Origin: Lachnospira multipara ATCC 19207
GTDB lineage: Bacteria > Bacillota > Clostridia > Lachnospirales > Lachnospiraceae
Length of the DNA stretch: 64,000 bases
Reading direction: 5' to 3'
NCBI RefSeq assembly: GCF_000424105.1
Contig: NZ_AUJG01000010.1
Location: forward strand, 1-64,000
A program made the position numbers and the translations under genes. The stretch's first letter is position 1; each line of letters starts with the position of its first letter. Positions 33,350 to 40,675 of the stretch are shown one piece after another. A model generated the notes under the pieces. That model was given only the letters and a program-made list of their open reading frames with translations. It searched no databases and was not told the DNA's origin.

Positions 33350-33814
33350 ATGACAATGGAAGAACTATTTTTCGACGTCTATAACAAGTTTAAGTTGCAC
33401 TTCTATAAGGATGTTTTCGTGAATTTTGGCAATCGTGAAGCAACTCTAACTACAGTAGAAACATTCTGTATGGAAGTTATTTATGCAATGAACAAGCCTA
33501 CAATTAGTGAATTTGCCAAGTTTGTTGGTATTTCACCTCCTAATGCAGCATACAAGGTAAACTGCCTTGTAAAGAAGGGATACTTAAACAGAATTCCTTC
33601 AAGCGCAGATAGACGAGAGGCTTACCTTGAAGTAACAGATAAGTATCTTGACTACTTCAATTTCAGTGTAAATTACGCAAATACTGTTATTTCGAGAATG
33701 AAAGATAACCTTTCAAAAGAAGATTTAGAGGCACTTACAAGAATTCTTAATATCATGACTTCAGAGATGATGCCTGAGGTACCAGATTTCAAGAATCGTG
33801 AAATACCACAGTAA
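33350..33814 (+). CDS. MarR-family regulator, FabT-like
   Basis: The 154-residue protein has a MarR winged helix: helix-turn-helix in ISEFAKFVGISPPNAAYKVNCLVKKGYL (52-79) and wing in PSSADRREAYLEVT. N- and C-terminal helices supply the dimer interface. It lies just after the acc/fab operon; FabT, a MarR protein that represses fab genes when bound to acyl-ACP, has this location in relatives (there usually inside the cluster). The two TTTGA-N3-TCAAA palindromes at the acpP promoter fit this. The FabT identity is inferred. TTGGAGG precedes the ATG. Confidence 0.82.
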   Translation: MTMEELFFDVYNKFKLHFYKDVFVNFGNREATLTTVETFCMEVIYAMNKPTISEFAKFVGISPPNAAYKVNCLVKKGYLNRIPSSADRREAYLEVTDKYLDYFNFSVNYANTVISRMKDNLSKEDLEALTRILNIMTSEMMPEVPDFKNREIPQ

Positions 33815-33836
33815 GACAATAAATCAATAATTTTTA

Positions 33837-33872
33837 AGCCATCACTTCAGGGTTGAAGTGATGGCTATTTTA
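33837..33872 (+). terminator. Rho-independent terminator
   Basis: AGCCATCACTTCA (33837-33849) pairs with TGAAGTGATGGCT (33854-33866), followed by ATTTTATT. Confidence 0.85.
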
Positions 33873-33930
33873 TTATAAAATGGCTAAAGTAAATGTGTAT
33901 TGCAAGAATCTATACAAGTGAGGTAAAGAA

Positions 33931-35382
33931 ATGGGAATTTTAACAGGTTTAGAGCCAGAGAAGGTGTTTTACTATTTCGAGGAAATTACTAAAATCCCAC
34001 ATGGTTCAAGAGATACCAAAAGAATTAGTGACTATTTAGTAGGATTTGCTAAGGAACATAATTTAAAGTATATTCAGGATGAATTAAATAACGTTATTAT
34101 ATTTAAGGACGCTAGTAAGGGTTACGAGAATACAGATTCAGTAATCATTCAGGGTCATATGGATATGGTTTGCGAGAAGGAAGACGATTGTGATATCGAC
34201 TTTAGCAAGGATCCATTAAGACTTGAAGTTAATGACGGAATCATTAGCGCTAAGGGTACAACTCTTGGTGGTGATGATGGTATTGCAGTAGCTTATGCTC
34301 TAGCTATTTTAGATGATGATACAATTCTTCATCCAGCATTAGAAGTAGTTATTACAGTAGATGAAGAAATCGGTATGCTTGGTGCAGCAGATCTTGATAC
34401 AACACCTCTTAAGTCAAAGCTTATGATTAATATTGACTCAGAGGAAGAGGGTATCTTACTTGCTAGCTGTGCTGGTGGTATGACAGCAACAGTTCATGTT
34501 CCAGTAAAGAAGGAAGCAATTAAGGGAACTAAGGCAGCTTTAGTAGTAGATGGTTTAGTTGGTGGACACTCAGGTGTTGAAATTAATAAGGGTAGAGCTA
34601 ATGCTAACAAGTTAGTTGGTAGAGTGCTTTACGGTCTTTCTAAGGAATTTAGTTTTAACTTAGTTTCAGTTAATGGTGGTCTTAAGGATAATGCTATTCC
34701 TAGAGCTTCTAAGGCAGAACTTGTATTTGCTCCTAACACTGATTTAGAAGCAGTTAAGGCTTGTCTTGCAGACTTTGATGCTGCTTTTAAGCATGAATAT
34801 AAGACAACAGATGCTAAAGTTAAGGTTAGCTTAACAGCTGTTAGTGAAGATGAGATCACAGCTTTTGACGCAGACTCAACATCTAGAGTAATTACTGGTT
34901 TAATGAACCTTCCATTAGGTATTCAGAGCATGAGCTTTGATATTGAAGGTTTAGTTCAGACATCTCTTAACTTAGGTATTTTAGAGACAACAGAGACTGA
35001 AGTAGCATTTTCATATTCAGTAAGAAGTTCAGTAGAATCTGAAAAGCAGGATTTATATTTACAGCTTGAAAGCTTAGCTAAACTTCTTGGTGGTTGCGTA
35101 ACTTCAATGGGTGAATATCCAGCTTGGGAATACAAGGAAGATTCTAAACTTCGTAGCATAATGGTTGAATCCTTTAAGAGACAATATGGCCATGATCCTG
35201 AAATTCAGGCAATCCATGCAGGTCTTGAGTGTGGTTTATTTGCAGGTAAGATTGAAGGACTTGATGCAGTTTCCTTTGGTCCTGATATGAAGGATGTTCA
35301 TACACCTAATGAATCAATGGATGTTGCAAGTGTTAAGAGAACTTGGGATTACTTAGTTGACGTACTTGCAAGCTTAAAGTAG
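33931..35382 (+). CDS. pepD: Aminoacyl-histidine dipeptidase (M20 metallopeptidase, PepD-like)
   Basis: This 483-residue dizinc peptidase has the family's ligands and catalytic acids: GHMDMVCEK near 73-81, LGGDDGIAVAYALA near 112-125, VDEEIGMLGA near 148-157 and IDSEEEG near 170-176. It cleaves dipeptides, classically Xaa-His. No signal peptide is seen, so it is cytosolic, consistent with peptide uptake by transporters such as the OPT protein. GTGAGGTAAAG precedes the ATG. Stand-alone gene. Confidence 0.92.
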   Translation: MGILTGLEPEKVFYYFEEITKIPHGSRDTKRISDYLVGFAKEHNLKYIQDELNNVIIFKDASKGYENTDSVIIQGHMDMVCEKEDDCDIDFSKDPLRLEVNDGIISAKGTTLGGDDGIAVAYALAILDDDTILHPALEVVITVDEEIGMLGAADLDTTPLKSKLMINIDSEEEGILLASCAGGMTATVHVPVKKEAIKGTKAALVVDGLVGGHSGVEINKGRANANKLVGRVLYGLSKEFSFNLVSVNGGLKDNAIPRASKAELVFAPNTDLEAVKACLADFDAAFKHEYKTTDAKVKVSLTAVSEDEITAFDADSTSRVITGLMNLPLGIQSMSFDIEGLVQTSLNLGILETTETEVAFSYSVRSSVESEKQDLYLQLESLAKLLGGCVTSMGEYPAWEYKEDSKLRSIMVESFKRQYGHDPEIQAIHAGLECGLFAGKIEGLDAVSFGPDMKDVHTPNESMDVASVKRTWDYLVDVLASLK

Positions 35383-35427
35383 AATAAGGCAGCTTATTTA
35401 AGCCCTTGTAATAACAATTTACTATTT

Positions 35428-35589
35428 GAACGCAGTGTAAGCAATCCCCCGCTTCAAAAGCGTAAGCTTTAAGCGGGGGTATAAAGCTTACTAGTGTCAG
35501 AAGGGGTTAAAGCCCCTTCTGACAGGTGGCACAAAGTGCCACTGCGTTCATGAGGAAGTAGCGAAGCGGATTCCGAATGTCCGCTTTAC
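35428..35589. repeat. 162-nt structured dispersed repeat, copy 2
   Basis: Nearly identical to 18784-18945; differences fall where pairing is kept or in a loop (CCCCC for CCTCC opposite GGGGG; TTAAAG for TTAATG in the second hairpin loop). Arms GAACGCAGTG (35428-35437) and CACTGCGTTC (35540-35549) bracket the stems. It lies 46 bp after pepD. Confidence 0.92.
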
Positions 35590-35594
35590 TTTAG

Positions 35595-35626
35595 AGCTAG
35601 GAGATTTTTCTCCTAGCTTTTTTATT
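35595..35626 (+). terminator. Rho-independent terminator after pepD
   Basis: AGCTAGGAGA (35595-35604) pairs with TCTCCTAGCT (35609-35618), then TTTTTTATTTTT. Confidence 0.9.
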
Positions 35627-35630
35627 TTTA

Positions 35631-35649
35631 TGAAAATGTAACATTTTCA
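35631..35649. promoter_or_regulatory. 19-bp palindrome upstream of the EAL gene
   Basis: TGAAAATGT-A-ACATTTTCA is a perfect palindrome 39 bp before the -35 box. It could be an operator. Confidence 0.4.
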
Positions 35650-35687
35650 AAAGTTACTAGCATTAGGCAAAATATTTAACTATTCAT

Positions 35688-35716
35688 TTGATATGATTAC
35701 TTTGCTATGATAAAAT
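35688..35716 (+). promoter_or_regulatory. Sigma-A promoter of the second EAL gene
   Basis: TTGATA (35688-35693), a 17-nt spacer and TAAAAT (35711-35716). Confidence 0.7.
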
Positions 35717-35786
35717 ATAGTTATAAACTACGAAATCACAATTGAATACAAAACTATGAAAATTATTATTTATTGGGGGAAAATAG

Positions 35787-37466
35787 ATGAGTATTGAGGA
35801 AAAGATTGCTTTTTTTAAGGAGATGTTTAAGATTTTTTCTGAGGTTTCAGGAAACATCTATCCTTTCTGGGCCGATTACAATGAGGGGCTTGTATATTGG
35901 TCAGATGAAATAACTGAATATTTAGGTTTTCCATCTAGTGAAATGGATGTAAATGATGCAGAGTGTTTTTATAATGCTATAGTTCATCCAAGGGATAGAG
36001 TTAGATATATTGAAGGCGCAGATGCCATGTTTAGAGGGGAAACTGCGGGCTTTAATTGTAATTATCTTATTAAGAATAAGAATGGGGATTATGTTTCCTT
36101 TACAACTAGGTCTAAGCTCTTAAGAGATAGAAATGGTGTGCCATCCGTTTATCTTGGAGTGGTTATAAATCATGATGCAGATGTGGAAATAGATGATTTA
36201 ACTGGAGTTGGCAACAAGTTGGCACTTATTGCTAGGGTAAGATATTTCATTTCTGAAGAACGTAACTTTGGTCTTATGTTTTTTGGCCTTAGAAATTTTG
36301 ATTATATCAATTCTTCTTATGGGTATGACAATGGTAGTGACTTGATTATTCGGATTGTTGTAAAACTAAAGGAATTATCAGGATCTAACATAATATATAG
36401 ATGTAGTGGAACAAAGTTTGCAGTATTTTTTGACCAAGATGTTGAGGGAATGGAAGAAAAAATTAAGGGAATATATGAGAAAATAAGGGACTTTGTAGAA
36501 AACGATTTAACAATTAATTCTAATAAGGTTTCTATTGGAATATATGGCGGTATGATTAATTCTAAGGACTTTATTTCTTCCTCAGAGTATATAAATAACG
36601 TTTTATATCAAGCCTTCACTATGGGTAGGAACAGTGGCAGTGATAAATTTGTTTATTATAACGAAAACATTTTACTAAGTAATAGAAGACAACAGGAGAT
36701 GATATATGACGTTATTCGCTGTTTAAATGATAATTACAGAGGCTTCTTAATTGTTTATCAGCCAATTATGAATGTTAAGGAAAATAGAATCATTGGTATG
36801 GAGGCTTTACTTAGATGGCAGGATAGCCAGAGAGGCATTATTACACCGGGAAACTTTATTGATCAGATTGAAAAGGAAGCTGCTTTTTATGGTCTTTCAA
36901 ATTGGATTATTAAAAGGGCAATTGAAGATAGTAAGGAATTTATGCGAAAGGACCCAGACTTTTTTATTAGTGTAAATTTATCTCATGCGCAATTACATAA
37001 TGATAGGTTTATGTCAGATCTTGATAGCATTTTAAAAGAGGAAGATATTCCTTATAAAAACTTAAATCTAGAATTTACAAAGCGTTGTAGGATTCTTGAA
37101 AGCAAAGAAATTAGGGATAAGATGATTACTATGTTTAATAAGGGGGTAAGACTAGTTATTGATGATTATGGCAGTAGTTATTCTTCCCTTAATTTGCTCT
37201 CTAATTATCCTGCAGATAGAATCAAGATTAGCAGGGAATTTGTAAAGGATATTGATAAGAGTAAGACTAAGCAAATAACTTTAAATGCCATAATTGACTG
37301 TATTAGACAGCTAGATAAGGAGGTTTGTATTGAAGGTATAGAGTCCGAAGAAGTTTTAAAATTCTTTGTGGATAATTATAATATACGTTACGCACAGGGC
37401 TATTATTATTCAAAGCCTGTGGTTTTAACTAAGTTTAGAGAGCTTTATGAGAAGATGAATAAATAG
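35787..37466 (+). CDS. PAS, degenerate GGDEF and EAL-domain protein
   Basis: Of the 559 residues, about 15-130 are a PAS fold (YWSDEITEYLGFPSSEM, then NYLIKNKNGDYVSFTTRSKLL). About 135-285 are a GGDEF fold with SGTKF in place of the signature, so it is not a cyclase. About 305-555 are an EAL domain with MEALLRW, SVNLSHAQL, NLEFTK, IDDYGSSYS and IEGIES. KLD is replaced by KIS, and LEITE by LEFTK, so hydrolytic activity is less certain than for the protein at 19899. No membrane helix. GGGGGAAA precedes the ATG. Confidence 0.9.
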   Translation: MSIEEKIAFFKEMFKIFSEVSGNIYPFWADYNEGLVYWSDEITEYLGFPSSEMDVNDAECFYNAIVHPRDRVRYIEGADAMFRGETAGFNCNYLIKNKNGDYVSFTTRSKLLRDRNGVPSVYLGVVINHDADVEIDDLTGVGNKLALIARVRYFISEERNFGLMFFGLRNFDYINSSYGYDNGSDLIIRIVVKLKELSGSNIIYRCSGTKFAVFFDQDVEGMEEKIKGIYEKIRDFVENDLTINSNKVSIGIYGGMINSKDFISSSEYINNVLYQAFTMGRNSGSDKFVYYNENILLSNRRQQEMIYDVIRCLNDNYRGFLIVYQPIMNVKENRIIGMEALLRWQDSQRGIITPGNFIDQIEKEAAFYGLSNWIIKRAIEDSKEFMRKDPDFFISVNLSHAQLHNDRFMSDLDSILKEEDIPYKNLNLEFTKRCRILESKEIRDKMITMFNKGVRLVIDDYGSSYSSLNLLSNYPADRIKISREFVKDIDKSKTKQITLNAIIDCIRQLDKEVCIEGIESEEVLKFFVDNYNIRYAQGYYYSKPVVLTKFRELYEKMNK

Positions 37467-37490
37467 ATGATGACTATGATATGCTTTTTC

Positions 37491-37530
37491 GCCGGTAGAT
37501 TTAAATAATCTACCGGCTTATTTTTATTTT
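37491..37530. terminator. Rho-independent terminator between convergent genes
   Basis: GCCGGTAGATT (37491-37501) pairs with AATCTACCGGC (37507-37517), followed on the plus strand by TTATTTTTATTTT. It may also serve the minus-strand gene, though with a poorer U-tract. Confidence 0.85.
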
Positions 37531-37551
37531 CTATTATCTTATCAAAGGGCA

Positions 37552-38496
37552 TTACTTATCCTTTGAATGTCTATCACCAATCTGGAAGTCTGCGTTGTGC
37601 TCAAACATGTATTGAACGGTTAAAGCCTTGTCTCCAGTAAGTTCCTCGAAGTCCTTAGTGAAGTTATCCATTTTGCCTTCACGAATAGCTTGAGCAAAGG
37701 TAACCATACCATCAGAAGAGAAAGGAGCTTCGCTACCATCTTTAAATACGCCATCTGTTGTTCTTGGAACGCCCATGGCATCAAATACCTGATAGTTCTC
37801 TTCATCAGTGATGAACTTATATGTTACGTGATTTCCTGTAGCCTTGTTACCAATCTCACAGAATTCAGAAATTGTCATAAGTTCAGGACCATTAATATCA
37901 AATACCTTCTTTGGATACTTATCTCCCTTTACAAGAGCGTGAGCTACAGCCTTAGCACAGTCACGTCTTGAGATATAGGCCATTTTACCATCGCCCTGGG
38001 AATTCTTTAATACGCCATCGGATTTTACATATGTAAAGTAATTAGTAATCATAGCCTCGGCATACTGAGAATTTCTTAGGAAAATGTAATCAAGTCCCAA
38101 AGACTTTACATACTCTTCAGTGTAAATGTGATCCTTCTTTTCAACAGATGGATTTGTCTCGTCTGCTGCATTAACTAAAGAAGTATAGATGATTTGCTTT
38201 ACGCCAACAGCCTTTGCGGCATCGATAGCATTTTTATGAGCAGCCTGTCTTTTAGCTCCAACGAAAGGCATGGAAATAAGTGCGAGTCTTTCAGCACCAG
38301 CAAAAGCTTCTTTTAATCCTTCAATGTTGTTAAAATCTGCCACACGAGTCTCGATGCCCTGGTCGCTGTAAGTCTTTAAAACTTCAGGATTATAGCCTGT
38401 TAAAATGATATTAGACTTATCTGTTAAAGTAAGTAATACTCTAGCAGCCTCGCCGCCTAGATTTCCATCGACACCAGTTAATAATAATTTACCCAT
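37552..38496 (-). CDS. NmrA-type NAD(P)-binding oxidoreductase (QOR2-like)
   Basis: The 314-residue protein has a Rossmann start, LLLTGVDGNLGGEAARVLL, close to the GATGxLG pattern of atypical short-chain dehydrogenases. IYTSLVNAADETNPSVEKKDHIYTEEY and FLRNSQYAEA resemble quinone reductase 2/YtfG proteins, which reduce quinones with NADPH. The catalytic YxxxK is not clearly present, as usual in NmrA-like members. GGAGGTTTTTC precedes the start on the minus strand. It is divergent from proA, with its own promoter. Confidence 0.85.
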   Translation of the reverse strand: MGKLLLTGVDGNLGGEAARVLLTLTDKSNIILTGYNPEVLKTYSDQGIETRVADFNNIEGLKEAFAGAERLALISMPFVGAKRQAAHKNAIDAAKAVGVKQIIYTSLVNAADETNPSVEKKDHIYTEEYVKSLGLDYIFLRNSQYAEAMITNYFTYVKSDGVLKNSQGDGKMAYISRRDCAKAVAHALVKGDKYPKKVFDINGPELMTISEFCEIGNKATGNHVTYKFITDEENYQVFDAMGVPRTTDGVFKDGSEAPFSSDGMVTFAQAIREGKMDNFTKDFEELTGDKALTVQYMFEHNADFQIGDRHSKDK

Positions 38497-38541
38497 GAAA
38501 AACCTCCTATATTAAATTATAAAAATATCTACTTGTAATAT

Positions 38542-38570
38542 ATCATAACATCTTATATATTTTTATACAA
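38542..38570 (-). promoter_or_regulatory. Promoter of the NmrA-type gene
   Basis: On the minus strand TTGTAT (38570-38565), a 17-nt spacer and TATGAT (38547-38542). Confidence 0.6.
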
Positions 38571-38579
38571 TTTTTCGTA

Positions 38580-38609
38580 TTGATGTTTTGTCATTCAATA
38601 ACTTATAAT
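38580..38609 (+). promoter_or_regulatory. Promoter of proA
   Basis: TTGATG (38580-38585), an 18-nt spacer and TATAAT (38604-38609). Confidence 0.65.
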
Positions 38610-38639
38610 AGATTGGTAGTATTTGTAGGAGGTCGCTTT

Positions 38640-39947
38640 ATGAGTATTAGAGAAGACGTAACAAGAATGAAGAGCGTTGCAGCAGAGCTTGCTAGCTCAA
38701 ACATTGAATTAAGAAATAAGGCACTTAAGATGGTGGCGGAGAATTTAAGAAAGAATGCTGACAAGATTTTTAAGGCTAACGAAATTGATATAGCTAATGC
38801 CTATGCCAATGGGGTACAGGAGTCAGTACTTAAAAGACTTAAGTTTGATAATCACAAGTTAGAGGATGTTATAGATGGTATTAATCAGTTAATAGGACTT
38901 GAAGACCCAGTGGGCAAGGTAACTCTAAATAGAGAGCTTGATGAGGGCTTGATTTTAAAGAGAGTAACTTGTCCTATCGGAATTATTGGAGTGATTTTTG
39001 AGGCAAGACCAGATGCCCTAGTGCAGATTGCTTCTTTATGTATTAAGAGTGGTAACTGTGCGATTTTAAAGGGTGGTAAGGAAACTGCTGAAAGTAATAG
39101 ATGCCTCTTTGGAGTTATTAGAGAGGCAATTGTTGAGGCTGGCCTTCCAGAAATCTGCTTAATTCAGGCAGAGGCTCACTCTGAGATTGATGAATTATTA
39201 AAATGTGACGGCTTAGTTGACCTACTTATTCCACGAGGTTCTAACGCCTTTGTCCAGTACATTATGAATAATACTAAGATTCCTGTAATGGGACACGCTG
39301 ACGGTATTTGTCACATTTTCATAGATAAGGATGCAGACCTTGCTAAGGCGATTCCTATTGTTGTGGATGCTAAGACTCAGTATAGCGCAGCTTGTAATGC
39401 AGTAGAGACAGTTTTAGTGCACAGTGAAATTGCTGCAAAGGCACTTCCAGTGTTAGTTAGAGCTCTTAATGAGGCAAAGGTTGTGGTGAATGCTGATGCT
39501 TACACAACTAATGTTTACAATGCTTATAAGAAAGATTCTGATGCTGAGGTTCATGTAATTAAGGATGATGCATATAATGTAGAGTATCTTCGCTACGAGC
39601 TTGGTATTAAGATTGTTGAAAATGTTGACGAGGCCATTGCCCATATTAATAAGTATGGTTCACATCACACAGATAGCATCATTACTGAGAATCAGGCAAC
39701 AGCTGACAAGTTCCAGAATATGGTAGATTCAGCAGGGGTTTATCACAATGTTTCAACTCGTTTTGCAGATGGCTTTAGATATGGCTTTGGCGCTGAGGTT
39801 GGTATTAGTACAAGTAAGATTCATGCAAGAGGCCCAGTGGGTCTTGAGGGCTTAGTTACTTATAAGTATAAGCTTACAGGTAATGGCCAGATTGTTACTG
39901 ACTATGCTAGTGGAATTAAGACTTTTAAGCATAGAGATTTAGATTAA
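38640..39947 (+). CDS. proA: Gamma-glutamyl phosphate reductase
   Basis: This 435-residue aldehyde-dehydrogenase-fold enzyme reduces gamma-glutamyl phosphate to the semialdehyde in proline synthesis. The catalytic Cys252 is in YSAACNAVETVLVH. Conserved CPIGIIGVIFEARPD (111-125) and LKGGKE (143-148) bind substrate and NADPH. The ATG at 38640 has GTAGGAGGT upstream; the longer frame from 38580 overlaps the promoter. proB is not adjacent. Confidence 0.95.
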   Translation: MSIREDVTRMKSVAAELASSNIELRNKALKMVAENLRKNADKIFKANEIDIANAYANGVQESVLKRLKFDNHKLEDVIDGINQLIGLEDPVGKVTLNRELDEGLILKRVTCPIGIIGVIFEARPDALVQIASLCIKSGNCAILKGGKETAESNRCLFGVIREAIVEAGLPEICLIQAEAHSEIDELLKCDGLVDLLIPRGSNAFVQYIMNNTKIPVMGHADGICHIFIDKDADLAKAIPIVVDAKTQYSAACNAVETVLVHSEIAAKALPVLVRALNEAKVVVNADAYTTNVYNAYKKDSDAEVHVIKDDAYNVEYLRYELGIKIVENVDEAIAHINKYGSHHTDSIITENQATADKFQNMVDSAGVYHNVSTRFADGFRYGFGAEVGISTSKIHARGPVGLEGLVTYKYKLTGNGQIVTDYASGIKTFKHRDLD

Positions 39948-39968
39948 CATTAATAAACATTTTATAAA

Positions 39969-39978
39969 TTGTATACAA
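39969..39978. promoter_or_regulatory. Palindrome TTGTATACAA
   Basis: The same perfect 10-bp palindrome occurs at 23281-23290 beside the acc/fab operators. Function unknown; it resembles GntR-type operator cores. Confidence 0.3.
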
Positions 39979-39983
39979 AGCCC

Positions 39984-40064
39984 TTGAAGTTAATAATAAA
40001 AGTGTTATAATACTTCGTACACGAACAGTTAGGTAACGAACTATTCGTATGCGAAGTATTTTTA
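39984..40064 (+). terminator. Terminator hairpin after proA with an embedded promoter
   Basis: ATACTTCG (40010-40017) pairs with CGAAGTAT (40052-40059), with an inner ACGAA/TTCGT stem and TTTTATT after it. TTGAAG (39984-39989), 16 nt and TATAAT (40006-40011) end inside the left arm. Confidence 0.75.
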
Positions 40065-40082
40065 TTATAAGTAAACTTTATG

Positions 40083-40114
40083 TATAGTAATATTACTATA
40101 TAACATGATATAAT
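40083..40114 (+). promoter_or_regulatory. 18-bp palindrome and extended -10 of the MarR/ABC operon
   Basis: TATAGTAAT-ATTACTATA (40083-40100) is a perfect palindrome. TGATATAAT (extended -10, 40106-40114) follows at 6 nt. The palindrome covers the -35 position, as expected for repression by the MarR protein encoded next. Confidence 0.65.
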
Positions 40115-40206
40115 TATAATAATCATGGTTCGTTTATATTTAAGAAAATTAAGTGATAGCATAAAGAGTAGCTATTACATGCTTAGAAGATGAAAGGGAG
40201 TCTTTT

Positions 40207-40644
40207 ATGAATGATGAAAGTGTAATCAAAAAAATTTTAAAAATCGAAAAGTGTATTAAAAGAAAGTTTGATAAGCTTGCAGATTCTACAGGGATAAACG
40301 GCACGGAAGGTCGTGTGATACATTTTCTTATCTTAAATCAAGACAGGGATATATTCCAAAAAGATGTAGAAATTGAATTTGACTTTCGTCCATCTACAGC
40401 ATCTGAACTCTTAAAAAAAATGGAGTCTAAAGGATATATACTTAGAGAAGTTTCTAAGACTGATGCTAGACTTAAAAAGTTAACGCTTACGGATAAGGCA
40501 AAAGAACATGAAGAAAGAATCATTAATGATGTTGTCAGCTTAGAAGAATATATACAAAAGGGTATTAGTCCTAAGGATTTAGAAACATATGATAGAATTT
40601 CTAATATTATACTTGAGAATATCAAGAATTTTAGAAACGAATAA
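40207..40644 (+). CDS. MarR-family transcriptional regulator
   Basis: The 145-residue protein has the usual MarR layout: dimer helices at both ends, a recognition helix in VEIEFDFRPSTASELLKKMESKGYI and a wing with SKTDARLKKLTLTDKAKE. GAAAGGGAG precedes the ATG. It is 31 bp upstream of two ABC exporter genes, so it probably represses them and itself through the palindrome at 40083. The inducer is unknown. Confidence 0.88.
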   Translation: MNDESVIKKILKIEKCIKRKFDKLADSTGINGTEGRVIHFLILNQDRDIFQKDVEIEFDFRPSTASELLKKMESKGYILREVSKTDARLKKLTLTDKAKEHEERIINDVVSLEEYIQKGISPKDLETYDRISNIILENIKNFRNE

Positions 40645-40675
40645 TTACTAAATTTATAAGAAAGGAAAGTTATTT

